Origin: JAGDVO01 sp964590075 [NCBI: uncultured Aquificales bacterium]
Lineage (GTDB): Bacteria > Thermosulfidibacterota > Thermosulfidibacteria > Thermosulfidibacterales
DNA length: 64,000 bases
Direction: 5' to 3'
Assembly (NCBI GenBank): GCA_964590075.1
Contig: CAZPXS010000001.1
Coordinates: 369,192 to 433,191, forward strand
Numbering within the stretch: the first letter of the stretch is position 1; each line of letters opens with the position of its first letter. Below are positions 55,132 to 63,281 of this stretch, piece by piece. The notes beneath the pieces were generated by a model. It was not told the DNA's origin and did no database searches. It worked only from the letters and a program-made list of their open reading frames with translations. The position numbers and the translations under genes are program-made.

Positions 55132-55863
55132 ATGGGAGGAGAGTTGTTAGGCGAGATCGGGAGTAGAAAGTTAAAGGATATTGAGTTTGTTTTTCTAGAT
55201 ACAGAAACAACGGGTTTATCCTATGATTCCTATATAGTGGAGATAGGACTTATAAAGTTTCACGGATATAGGATGGTAGATACTTTCAACTACCTCATAA
55301 AGCCTCCTGTTTTGATTCCGAGGAATGTTATAAGGGTCCACGGTATAGATGATAGTATGGTTAAAAATGCTCCTACTTTTGGAGAACTGGCCAATCTTAT
55401 ATTGGACTTTTTGGGAGATTCTATCTTGGTAATTCATAATGCCTCTTTTGATGTTAATGTGTTGGCCTATAATCTCGCGAGAGAAGGTTTAGGTATACCA
55501 GCTAATTATGTGATAGATACTATCGAAATGGTGAGGGCATTTTTTCCAAAGCTAGGTAGCTATTCCTTAGAATCTCTTGCAAAAATTTGGGATAGTCCAT
55601 ATAGAACTTTCCATAGAGCCTTGGTGGATGCCAAAAATACCGCATTTATTTTTTTCAGTGTACTTAAGAAGTGTGGTTATACGATGGAAGAAACTTTCGA
55701 AGAATTGGTAGAGGCTATAGGCAACATAAAGACATTCCCGGATTATTGTTACAAGTTAAAATTGGAGTTAATGGGGGAAACTGATGTTTGGCAAGTTGGA
55801 AATGGGAAATCCAGTAATACTAGGGAATCTTTTGCTGATACCGATCTACGGGGAGGAAAGTAG
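55132..55863 (+). CDS. DEDDh 3'-5' exonuclease (DnaQ/epsilon family)
   Basis: 243 residues. The exonuclease fold has all five catalytic residues: LDTETTG (Asp, Glu), VIHNASFDVNVLAY (Asp), and FHRALVDAKNT (His, Asp). PRNVIRVHGIDDSMV is typical of the family. The last 26 residues are polar and overlap the next gene by 80 bases. As a stand-alone epsilon-like protein it could proofread or trim DNA or RNA ends. Next to a helicase fusion, I infer that it works on ends made by the helicase. Confidence 0.92.
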   Translation: MGGELLGEIGSRKLKDIEFVFLDTETTGLSYDSYIVEIGLIKFHGYRMVDTFNYLIKPPVLIPRNVIRVHGIDDSMVKNAPTFGELANLILDFLGDSILVIHNASFDVNVLAYNLAREGLGIPANYVIDTIEMVRAFFPKLGSYSLESLAKIWDSPYRTFHRALVDAKNTAFIFFSVLKKCGYTMEETFEELVEAIGNIKTFPDYCYKLKLELMGETDVWQVGNGKSSNTRESFADTDLRGGK

Positions 55864-56656
55864 GTTAGAGATAATAGATTTGGAGACTGGTATAAGTTCT
55901 GGTGTTGTAATAGAGGAGAAGGGTGTTGTTGATACTGTGACTGTCATGAATCCGCTTGCGAAGGATCTATTCGTTATGGATGGAGAGGAACTTATAGGTG
56001 CTTGGCAAGATAGGATTTCGAGGTATTCCGTTGTAGTTGAAGCGAATAGTAGAGAGGATGTTAGTGTTTTATGTATTGAAAGGGGTAGGTGGGAAAAGGG
56101 ATCGCTTAGGAATGTTTTTACCGCTGGCTTTACGGCCTATCCAAGATTGAGGGAGATGGTTACATTTAATGAGGGTGTTAGGGGATCCGAACTACAGGAA
56201 AAGGTTTGGGCTTCTATAAATACTAAGCTAAAGACTTTAAATGTTTCGAGCGTTACCGGCTCACTTCACCATTCTTTTGGGGCTATGGAAGGTCTGATGG
56301 ATATATATTTGTCCTGGGAACCGGATTCTGATTATGTTGGCATGATGGCTTTTTCTAATAGAGGTTTACTGTGTATAGATATATTTCCGAATTCTGAGCT
56401 TTTTAAAAGGTTATATAGGAAGGTTCTAGCAGGCTATGCTCTTGATGCAATCGAGGATAGGATAAAGGGAAGGGTTTTTGAGTTTTCAAAGGATAGAATA
56501 GTTAATGTTTTTAAGTCTATAGGGAATGTTAAGGAAAGGGAGAGAAAAATAATAGGTAAGAACTGTGAACAGATAATACTTGAGGGTAAACTAAAAGGTA
56601 AGTTAACGAGGTATAAGGATCAATTTATTCACGCTACCTTATTTCCTTCTAAGTAA
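55784..56656 (+). CDS. ARPP-1 (DUF6569)-like protein
   Basis: 290 residues. Seen: LLIPIYGEESRLEIIDLETG, then VMNPLAKDLFVMDGEELIGAWQ, DRISRYSVVVEANS and CIERGRWEKGS. The block with GEEL, GAxQxR and the CxExGRW motif matches my memory of the ARPP-1/DUF6569 family, predicted by others to take part in RNA- or nucleotide-linked conflict and repair. The middle HHSFGAMEGLMDIY is unassigned. ATG 55784 has GGGGG seven bases upstream, although it lies 80 bases inside the exonuclease gene. The stop and the next start share one base (TAATG). Confidence 0.7.
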   Translation: MFGKLEMGNPVILGNLLLIPIYGEESRLEIIDLETGISSGVVIEEKGVVDTVTVMNPLAKDLFVMDGEELIGAWQDRISRYSVVVEANSREDVSVLCIERGRWEKGSLRNVFTAGFTAYPRLREMVTFNEGVRGSELQEKVWASINTKLKTLNVSSVTGSLHHSFGAMEGLMDIYLSWEPDSDYVGMMAFSNRGLLCIDIFPNSELFKRLYRKVLAGYALDAIEDRIKGRVFEFSKDRIVNVFKSIGNVKERERKIIGKNCEQIILEGKLKGKLTRYKDQFIHATLFPSK

Positions 56657-59256
56657 TGCTTGGTGTTAATCTTGGCAGGTATAGGCTTGAAAAATGGATA
56701 GGCGGTGGTAGATTCGGGGATGTTTATTACGCAGTAGATACTCTCATTAACTATCCCTTTGCGGTAAAGATAATAAGGTTTGATAGAGAAAAGTTTGAAG
56801 AACTCATAGAGGAAGCTAAAGCTCTTCTACTACTGGATCATCCTAATATAGTCAGATTTTTCAACGTCGAGGTAGTTGGTGATAAGATTTTAATAGTAAT
56901 GGAGTTTTTGAACGGTAGATCCCTCAGGGATGTTATAAAGAAGGAGGCTCCCTTTGTACTTGAAAGGGTCCTATTTTATGCTGAGCAGGTAGCTTCAGCC
57001 ATCGATTATGCTCATAGTAAGGGTATAGTTCACAGGGACATTAAGCCTGAGAATATTATCGTTTTGGAGGATGGTAGGGTTAAGATTTTAGATTTTGGGA
57101 TAGCTAGGATAGATTTAGAGGGTGATTTTGGCGTTGGGGGAACCCCAGCCTATATGGCTCCCGAGGCTTGGGATGGTAATTTTTCAAGAAAATCTGATAT
57201 TTGGTCCTTTGCGGTTATTCTTGTGGAGATGCTCTTAGGGAAAAATCCGTTTTTTGCCTCTTCCCTGGATGAGATTAAAGAGAAGATTAGAAATCCATCG
57301 GTGGTAAAAACGAAGCTTTCCTCATTTGGGGAGAGAATTTGTTCAGTGTTTGAAAAGGCTCTATCTATAGATCCAGAACTTAGACATGAAAGATGCATGG
57401 ATATTGTGATTGAACTAAGAGAGGAGGAAATTCCTGCCACAGTTATACTGGTTGGATCTAAAGATGATGTTAAAAGTGAAATTGTAAGATCTCTCAAGCT
57501 CACGGAAGAACAGAAAAGGATCCTTTCAGCTAAAGATAGAAAGATACTGGTTGTTGGTGGCCCAGGAACAGGAAAGACCTTCCTTATTTCACAAAAGGTA
57601 AGAGATCTAATCGATAGAGGAGTTGATCCAAGCACAATTTTTGTTCTAACTTTTGGTGCCAAAAATGCGAGGCTCTTGGAGCATATGATCGGTGCAGGGA
57701 ACGAGAAGGGTAGGAAGGTGAATGTATTAACTTTTCATGAATTTGCTCTAGGGATAGCTAAAAGGTACGGTCATTCTATCGGTTTAGATGAGGATTCTCT
57801 TTTTGTATCTCCACTTAAGAAGGCTTATATCGAGAAAAAGCTGATAAAGAAGGTTATGGAAAGGCTAAATGTTCCTGAAACTATAGCTATGGAGGTTTTC
57901 AAAAGGTTTCACAGGATTAGAAGTGAGTGCGGCGACATAAAACGGTTTTTGGAAAATAGCTCAGGAAGATGGAACATTGTTTTAAAAGAATTCTGGAATT
58001 TATATAACGATTTTTTAAAAACTGAAGGTATATTTGATTATGACGATCTAGTCTATTTTGCGGTTAGGATTCTATCGGAGAATGATTTAGCTCTTGAGGA
58101 AGTTAGGAGTAGGGTTAGGTATCTATTGGTTGATGATGTACAGGATCTAAATTGGCTTCAATGGAGGCTTTTGGAGTTTTTCTCCGATTCTGAGATCTTT
58201 TTGACCTGTGACGATGATCAGGCGATATACAGTTGGAGAGGGGCTAAGTTAAGTATTCTCAAGGAAAAGGTGAGAGGATTCAAGGTTCATTATCTTACCA
58301 AGACCTTTAGGCTTTTTGATTCTTTGGTATATGCTGTTAATAACCTTGTGATTAGAAATAATTCTATTTTCCCTAAAGCTCTATGGAGTGAAAAGAGTTC
58401 TGATAAGTTTTACTTTGATATAAAGTCCTTTGAAACTCCCCAGGATGAAGCGGAATTTATATGTGATATCTTGGAGATCTTGAGGATAAAGGAAGGGTAT
58501 AGTTACAGTGACTTTGCGATTCTCTATAGAACTAACCTAAGAGGCGGTATAGTACAGCAGAAACTCAAATCGAGGAATATTCCCTTTTCCTTTCAACATT
58601 CACCGTCTTATTACTCTAAGAGTGAGATTAGTCTTGTTTCTGATATACTAAAATATGTTACCTCCGGATCTGAAAATGCTAAGAATAGGATATTTACGCA
58701 TTTAGTCAAGTTAGGTCTCAGAAGGAAAGATCTGGAGAGTAACGTTAATTTTAGGGTATTCCTGGAAGATATAAAGTCACTGGATAAAGCCTCATCCGTT
58801 ATAGCCAAGCTTATAGAGCTTTTCTGCGGCTTAAAATTTACGAATATTCATAGCCTTTACCGGAAAGTATCCGCTTTTGAGAATTTATACCTTGCAGCTT
58901 TGGATTTCGAAAATAGAAGCAAGAACCCTACGATAAGGTCTTTCCTCAATTACTTAAAATTTTTAAGTGATTCGGGTCTAGCGGGGGAAGAGGAAGGGGT
59001 GAGGCTTTTATCCATCTATTCCGCAAGGGGTATGGAATTCCCGGTTGTTTTTGTCGTTGGGCTTGTGGAAGGTGAGTTCCCTTCTGTTAAATCTCTAGCT
59101 TTTCCGGAGGAACTTGAGGAGGAAAGGAGACTTTTCTATACCGCTGTAACAAGGGCCCAGGAAAAACTTTTTCTTACTTATTACAGATATTCATCTTCCT
59201 ATTCAAGGACTATGGAAAAACCATCCAGATTCCTCCAGGAATTTATCGGAATCTGA
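56656..59256 (+). CDS. Ser/Thr protein kinase fused to UvrD/Rep-type SF1 helicase
   Basis: 866 residues. The N-terminal half (about 1-265) is a complete eukaryotic-like kinase: glycine loop IGGGRFGDVYY (15-25), VAIK Lys as FAVK (Lys 38), HRDIKPEN (126-133), DFG (146-148), APE (168-170). From about residue 278 an SF1A helicase follows: Q-motif LTEEQKRIL, Walker A GGPGTGKT (301-308), Walker B VDDVQD (492-497, Asp where Glu is usual at 494), DDDQAIYSWRGA (519-530), SIYSARGMEFP (786-796), and motif VI ERRLFYTAVTRA (823-834). The helicase part, near 590 residues, is shorter than UvrD. I infer that the kinase gates or reports on the helicase; no partner is proven. It is the last gene before a candidate dif site. 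Confidence 0.93.
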   Translation: MLGVNLGRYRLEKWIGGGRFGDVYYAVDTLINYPFAVKIIRFDREKFEELIEEAKALLLLDHPNIVRFFNVEVVGDKILIVMEFLNGRSLRDVIKKEAPFVLERVLFYAEQVASAIDYAHSKGIVHRDIKPENIIVLEDGRVKILDFGIARIDLEGDFGVGGTPAYMAPEAWDGNFSRKSDIWSFAVILVEMLLGKNPFFASSLDEIKEKIRNPSVVKTKLSSFGERICSVFEKALSIDPELRHERCMDIVIELREEEIPATVILVGSKDDVKSEIVRSLKLTEEQKRILSAKDRKILVVGGPGTGKTFLISQKVRDLIDRGVDPSTIFVLTFGAKNARLLEHMIGAGNEKGRKVNVLTFHEFALGIAKRYGHSIGLDEDSLFVSPLKKAYIEKKLIKKVMERLNVPETIAMEVFKRFHRIRSECGDIKRFLENSSGRWNIVLKEFWNLYNDFLKTEGIFDYDDLVYFAVRILSENDLALEEVRSRVRYLLVDDVQDLNWLQWRLLEFFSDSEIFLTCDDDQAIYSWRGAKLSILKEKVRGFKVHYLTKTFRLFDSLVYAVNNLVIRNNSIFPKALWSEKSSDKFYFDIKSFETPQDEAEFICDILEILRIKEGYSYSDFAILYRTNLRGGIVQQKLKSRNIPFSFQHSPSYYSKSEISLVSDILKYVTSGSENAKNRIFTHLVKLGLRRKDLESNVNFRVFLEDIKSLDKASSVIAKLIELFCGLKFTNIHSLYRKVSAFENLYLAALDFENRSKNPTIRSFLNYLKFLSDSGLAGEEEGVRLLSIYSARGMEFPVVFVVGLVEGEFPSVKSLAFPEELEEERRLFYTAVTRAQEKLFLTYYRYSSSYSRTMEKPSRFLQEFIGI

Positions 59257-59388
59257 TCAATCCTAACTTTCTTTAGCTTTAGATCCTCTGTGGATATTCT
59301 ACTCAGTCTCGTAAAAAACAATAGGTGTAACAGTAATTAATACTTCAGAAACTTTTTCCACAATAGTTTAACATAAGCTACTAAATTT

Positions 59389-59398
59389 TAACATGTTA
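59389..59398. repeat. Palindrome TAACATGTTA
   Basis: A perfect ten-base palindrome just before the terminator hairpin and about 65 bases before the dif-like site. Purpose unknown; chance is possible in AT-rich DNA. Confidence 0.3.
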
Positions 59399-59403
59399 TG
59401 GTT

Positions 59404-59426
59404 AACAGCGTAACTTGCTGTTTTTT
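59404..59426 (+). terminator. Short intrinsic terminator after the kinase-helicase operon
   Basis: AACAGC (59404-59409) pairs with GCTGTT (59417-59422) around GTAACTT, and the stem runs into four more T bases. The stem is short for a thermophile but the T tract and the location fit. Confidence 0.45.
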
Positions 59427-59460
59427 AATGTAGTTTTATGACTTTTTCTTTATTTCGATT

Positions 59461-59488
59461 TTGTTTGATAATGTACATTATGTAAAAT
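59461..59488. other. Candidate dif site (XerC/XerD chromosome-dimer resolution)
   Basis: A 28-base site in the standard 11-6-11 form: XerC-side arm TTGTTTGATAA, centre TGTACA, XerD-side arm TTATGTAAAAT. From memory, the XerD arm differs at one base each from the E. coli (TTATGTTAAAT) and B. subtilis (TTATGTAAACT) arms, and the inner part makes a perfect 14-base palindrome (59468-59481). The XerC arm is poorly matched except for its last ATAA, as is common. Gene orientation on both sides converges here and the gap needs no promoter. Dimers of the circular chromosome would be resolved at this point by XerCD with FtsK. Confidence 0.75.
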
Positions 59489-59503
59489 TAAATCGATGGA
59501 TAA

Positions 59504-59520
59504 GGTGGGATAGGGGTTGG
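59504..59520 (+). other. G-rich run beside dif
   Basis: Four G tracts in 17 bases (GG, GGG, GGGG, GG with short linkers) on the plus strand, 15 bases from the dif-like site, in otherwise AT-rich DNA. It could form a two-layer G-quadruplex or be part of an unknown binding site. Confidence 0.35.
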
Positions 59521-59563
59521 AGCCTTTAGGTATTGCCTGGGTAGTTTTAAAGTGGGTCAAAGA

Positions 59564-59668
59564 TTGTGCAGATAATTTACGTTCAATAATGCATAAAAAT
59601 TGTGCTAATATCTTAGTGTAATTATGTATACAATTTTTGTGCAAATAGCATTTAGAAGCTCTTTGTGT
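59564..59668 (+). repeat. Spaced TTGTGC repeats beside dif
   Basis: TTGTGC occurs at 59564, 59600 and 59637 and a variant TTGTGT at 59663, all on one strand. Each is followed by an AT-rich tail such as AGATAA, TAATAT, AAATAG or ATAAAT. Spacing is 36, 37 and 26 bases. They look like a small iteron set for a protein that binds several sites, but the binder is unknown. Confidence 0.45.
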
Positions 59669-59690
59669 ATAAATTTTGTTTAAAAAAGTG

Positions 59691-61550
59691 TTATTTCCAG
59701 ATGTGATTCTGGATGGCTATGATGGCAGCTGGAGTCATGCCTGGGATTCTCATGGCCTGACCTATAGACTTTGGTCTTATGCGGGATAGTTTCTCTTTAA
59801 GTTCCGATGATAATCCCTCAATTTCAAAGTAGTTTATGTCCTCCGGGAGTCTTAAGGATTCGAGTTTTTTAAATTGCTCTACCTCTCTTAGCTGTCTCTC
59901 TATATATCCTTCGTACTTAATCTGGATTTCTACTTCTTCTATTACATCTTCGCTGAACTCATTTAGATCCCTTACTATTTCCCTTAGATCCGATAGATTA
60001 ACTTCCGGTCTCTTTATAAGTTCTCTCAATCTTACCGGTTCCTCTATTCTACTTGTTCCTACCCTCTCCAGATACCCGTTTATATCTTCCGGGTATACCT
60101 TTACCTCGCCTAATATCCCAAATAGCATATCAATGTCTTCCTTCCTTCTTGTAAAAATCTCCCACCTTTCATCATCTACCAGACCTATCTTTCTTCCAAT
60201 TTCGGTCAACCTGAGGTCTGCGTTATCCTCCCTTAGTAGGAGTCTGTATTCTGCTCTTGATGTGAATATTCTATAGGCCTCATCTGTCCCCTTGGTTACA
60301 AGATCATCTATCATAACACCTATGTAAGCCTGACTTCTATCTATCACTATAGGCTCTTCCTCTTTTGCGAATCTTGCGGCATTTATACCCGCAACGATGC
60401 CTTGGGCTGCCGCCTCCTCGTAGCCTGTTGTACCGTTGATCTGGCCAGCTAAGAAAAGACCTCTTATAAGTTTCGTTTCCAATGTATGTTCTAATTGATC
60501 AGGATATACATACTCGTATTCAATGGCATAACCAGGTCTTAGGATTTTTGCCCTTTCTAGGCCAGGTACGCTTTTTACCAACTTTTCCTGTATATCTATT
60601 GGTAGACTGTTACCTAACCCATTAACGTATATCTCGATTGTATCCAGCCCTTCAGGTTCTAAGAAAACCCTGTGACGTTCCTTTTCTGGAAATTTCATAA
60701 CCTTATCTTCCAGCGATGGGCAGTATCTTACCCCTTTACCCCTTATCTTACCTGAGTACATTGCAGAAAGATGTATATTTTCTCTTATTATCCTGTGGGT
60801 TTCCTCGGTTGTATAGGTTATATAACAGGTTACCTGTGGTAACTTGGGTCTTTTTCCGATATTTTTGAATGAGAATAGTGGCGGAGGATCGTCACTATCT
60901 ATCCTTCCCATGTTACTAAAATCTATCGTTCTACCATCAAGCCTTGGTCCAGTACCGGTTTTAAATCTACCCGTTTGGAATCCAAGTTTTCTGATATTCT
61001 CAAGTATGGCATTGGCGGGATTTTCTGTCATCCTTCCGGCGGGAAATACCTTATCCCCTATGAATATTAAACCACCCAGAAAAGTACCTGGTGCTAAAAC
61101 TACAGCTTTTGCAAGAAATATCTCGTTTATATCAGTCTCCACTCCCCTTACCCATTTTCCGTCGGTTATTATCCTTGTAACCATACACTGACGTAGGTAT
61201 AGGTTTGGACAGCTTTCGCAGGCCCTTCTTATTCTGCTTTGATACCTTAATTTGTCTGCCTGTGCTCTTGTTGATGTGACTGCTTTTCCCTTTCTTGTGT
61301 TGAGTTTTCTAAATTGGATTCCTGTGTCATCTATGGCAAGACCCATTTCACCCCCTAAGGCGTCTATCTCTTTTACCAGATGACCTTTACCTATTCCTCC
61401 TATCGAAGGGTTACAGCTCATAAATCCAATTTTATCAAGGTTCATAGTTATAAGTAGAGTTTTACAGTTAAGCCTAGCAGATGCTAAGGCAGCTTCAACA
61501 CCGGCATGTCCACCACCGATGACTATGACATCAAAGCTCTCATAAATCAT
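59691..61550 (-). CDS. mnmG: tRNA uridine-5-carboxymethylaminomethyl modification enzyme MnmG
   Basis: 619 residues. With MnmE it places carboxymethylaminomethyl or aminomethyl groups on U34 of several tRNAs, using FAD and folate. Seen: [82 protein letters not shown] and the C-terminal [19 protein letters not shown] with [11 protein letters not shown] start at ATG 61550; the frame is open to TTG 61586 but homologues begin near MIYESFDV. MnmE is not adjacent. Confidence 0.96.
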   Translation of the reverse strand: MIYESFDVIVIGGGHAGVEAALASARLNCKTLLITMNLDKIGFMSCNPSIGGIGKGHLVKEIDALGGEMGLAIDDTGIQFRKLNTRKGKAVTSTRAQADKLRYQSRIRRACESCPNLYLRQCMVTRIITDGKWVRGVETDINEIFLAKAVVLAPGTFLGGLIFIGDKVFPAGRMTENPANAILENIRKLGFQTGRFKTGTGPRLDGRTIDFSNMGRIDSDDPPPLFSFKNIGKRPKLPQVTCYITYTTEETHRIIRENIHLSAMYSGKIRGKGVRYCPSLEDKVMKFPEKERHRVFLEPEGLDTIEIYVNGLGNSLPIDIQEKLVKSVPGLERAKILRPGYAIEYEYVYPDQLEHTLETKLIRGLFLAGQINGTTGYEEAAAQGIVAGINAARFAKEEEPIVIDRSQAYIGVMIDDLVTKGTDEAYRIFTSRAEYRLLLREDNADLRLTEIGRKIGLVDDERWEIFTRRKEDIDMLFGILGEVKVYPEDINGYLERVGTSRIEEPVRLRELIKRPEVNLSDLREIVRDLNEFSEDVIEEVEIQIKYEGYIERQLREVEQFKKLESLRLPEDINYFEIEGLSSELKEKLSRIRPKSIGQAMRIPGMTPAAIIAIQNHIWK

Positions 61551-61574
61551 AACTTTTACTAATAATACTCTGGA

Positions 61575-61580
61575 TATAAT
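61575..61580 (+). promoter_or_regulatory. -10 box of the yhcC-type gene
   Basis: TATAAT, a perfect -10 box, 38 bases before the GTG start at 61619. No good -35 box is seen at 61552-61557 (ACTTTT region). The leader would hold GGGGAAG as ribosome site. Confidence 0.4.
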
Positions 61581-61618
61581 TTTCAAGAGATTTTATAAAT
61601 TGTATAGGGGAAGAAAAC

Positions 61619-62530
61619 GTGGTTAGATATAATTCGCTTTCCAGTTTCCTAAAAAGTAAGTTTGGGGGAAAAGTTAGAAAGGTAATGTTAGATGCTGGTC
61701 TTACGTGCCCAAACCGTGACGGTACAAAGGGCTACGGTGGTTGTATATACTGTAACTGGAAAGGATCAGGCACAGGAATGGCAAGTAAAGGCTATAGCCT
61801 GGAAGAACAGTTAAAATTGGAGATAGATAGGTTAAAAAGCAAAAATTATAATAAATTCATAGCGTACTTACAGTCCTATAGTAACACTTACGCTCCTATT
61901 GATGTTCTTGATAGTATCTATAGTGTAGTACTAAATGAACCTTCCATAGTGGCTATGGCGATTGGTACAAGGCCGGACTGTATAAATGAGGATGTTATAG
62001 GACTTTTGAAAAAATATAGGGATAGTGGTTACTATATATGGGTTGAGTTAGGGTTACAGAGTGTGCATGACGAAACACTCAAACTTATAAACAGGGGACA
62101 TACATTTAGGGATTTTATAATGGCCTATGAGCTTTTAAAACAAAACGGTTTCGATGTAGTCGTTCATATAATATTCGGGTTACCCGGAGAGAACCGGGAG
62201 ATGCAACTTGAAACTGTTAAGGTTCTTTCCAAGCTTAAAGTCGACGGCGTTAAGTTTCATGCCCTGTATGTGCTTGAGGGGACTAAATTAGCGGAAATGT
62301 ATAGAAACGGTTCCTATCTTCCTATCGGTTGCGATGAGTACGTTGATCTTGTAGTCTCTGCCCTTGAAATTCTACCTCCTACCACGGTTATTCATAGACT
62401 GGTATCTGAAAAATCTGGTCCAGAGTTAATCGCACCAGAGTGGATTGTTGATAAAAAGATGGTTATTGCTAAGATTCAGGGTGAGTTGGAAAGAAGAGAT
62501 ACTTATCAGGGGAAAAGGTATGTTGGATAG
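61619..62530 (+). CDS. Radical SAM protein, YhcC/TIGR01212 family
   Basis: 303 residues. The Fe-S cysteines lie in LTCPNRDGTKGYGGCIYCNW, with a long gap between the first and second Cys that is typical of this family. Later motifs are IGTRPDCINEDVIGLL, WVELGLQSVHDETLKLINRGH, HIIFGLPGENREMQLETVK and GVKFHALYVLEGT. Family members are related to Elp3-like radical SAM proteins; the substrate is not known. The GTG start at 61619 follows a GGGGAAG site. It overlaps the amidohydrolase gene by 11 bases. Confidence 0.92.
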   Translation: MVRYNSLSSFLKSKFGGKVRKVMLDAGLTCPNRDGTKGYGGCIYCNWKGSGTGMASKGYSLEEQLKLEIDRLKSKNYNKFIAYLQSYSNTYAPIDVLDSIYSVVLNEPSIVAMAIGTRPDCINEDVIGLLKKYRDSGYYIWVELGLQSVHDETLKLINRGHTFRDFIMAYELLKQNGFDVVVHIIFGLPGENREMQLETVKVLSKLKVDGVKFHALYVLEGTKLAEMYRNGSYLPIGCDEYVDLVVSALEILPPTTVIHRLVSEKSGPELIAPEWIVDKKMVIAKIQGELERRDTYQGKRYVG

Positions 62531-63281
62531 GGTAAAAATCTTTGATGCCCATTTTCATATTATCGATTATAGGTTTCCTGTTATACCTAACGAAGGATAC
62601 ATGCCAGATGCTTTTACGATCGATGATTATCTAGATTTTTTCAGAAATAGAGATCTGATAGGTGGAGTTGTTGTTGCTGGGTCCTTCCATGGTAGCGACT
62701 ATTCCCATATTAAGTATGCTTTGGATATACTTGGTGATGGATTTTTTGGTGTTATCAACCCTGATAACAGGATATATAGAGAGATCGATGAACTTGATAA
62801 TTTTGGTATAAGGGGCGTTAGGTATAATGTAAAAAGAATGGGTAGGGAGATCTTGAGAGATATAGAATCTCTATCGGTTTTCATATACGAAAGTAAAAAA
62901 TGGCATATAGATTTATACATCGAGAATAGAGACCTTAAGGAGTACAAATCTCTGATATTATCTTTACCAAAGGTTGTTATTGACCATTTTGGTGTTACTT
63001 ACGAAGGTTTTGAAGATCTACTCCAACTTGTAAGTTATGGTGTGAAGGTTAAGGCAAGTGGTTTTGGTCGTTTAGATTTCGATTGGATGTGGGCTCTTAG
63101 GGAATTGGTTAATATAGATCCGAGTAGCGTGGTATTTGGATCCGATTTGCCTGGTACCAGAGTCGAAAGGAAGTTTGATTGGTCTGATGTTGAGAGTATA
63201 ATGCTCTCTTTCGATCGGGAAATTGTAGATAGAATTCTATGGAGGAATGCTTTTGATTTCTATATTAATCCTAATCTATGA
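62520..63281 (+). CDS. Amidohydrolase-related TIM-barrel protein
   Basis: 253 residues. The start is ATG 62520, with GGGGAAAAGG just before it; the longer frame from 62445 lies in the yhcC gene. Seen: FDAHFHIID (the HxH metal motif, residues about 9-12), GVVVAGSFHG, GIRGVRYNVK, VVIDHFGV (metal His), and SSVVFGSDLPGTR (catalytic Asp). This matches the Amidohydrolase_2 group, which includes decarboxylases and lactonases. Substrate unknown. It converges on thiE with an 11-base overlap. Confidence 0.85.
   Translation: MLDRVKIFDAHFHIIDYRFPVIPNEGYMPDAFTIDDYLDFFRNRDLIGGVVVAGSFHGSDYSHIKYALDILGDGFFGVINPDNRIYREIDELDNFGIRGVRYNVKRMGREILRDIESLSVFIYESKKWHIDLYIENRDLKEYKSLILSLPKVVIDHFGVTYEGFEDLLQLVSYGVKVKASGFGRLDFDWMWALRELVNIDPSSVVFGSDLPGTRVERKFDWSDVESIMLSFDREIVDRILWRNAFDFYINPNL

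Larger units (their letters stand above)
59257..59690. other. Convergent gap of 434 bases at a candidate replication terminus
   Basis: The gap lies between the kinase-helicase gene and mnmG, which point at each other, so neither needs a promoter here. It is AT-rich except for a G-rich block. It holds a terminator-like hairpin, a dif-like site, a G-rich run and a set of TTGTGC repeats, each listed on its own. No reading frame of meaning and no tRNA or known RNA fold was seen. Confidence 0.6.

Noticed and set aside
57150-57662. 170-codon minus-strand frame inside the kinase-helicase gene
   Set aside because: Antisense composition rich in Ser, Leu and Ile without motifs, opposite strong kinase and helicase motifs.
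59257-59690. Replication origin next to mnmG, with DnaA-box-like TTTTCCACA (59354-59362) and the reverse TGTGGATAT (59289-59297)
   Set aside because: Only two imperfect boxes, a much stronger dif-like site in the same gap, and rRNA plus ATP synthase transcription pointing toward the gap, which fits a terminus and not an origin.
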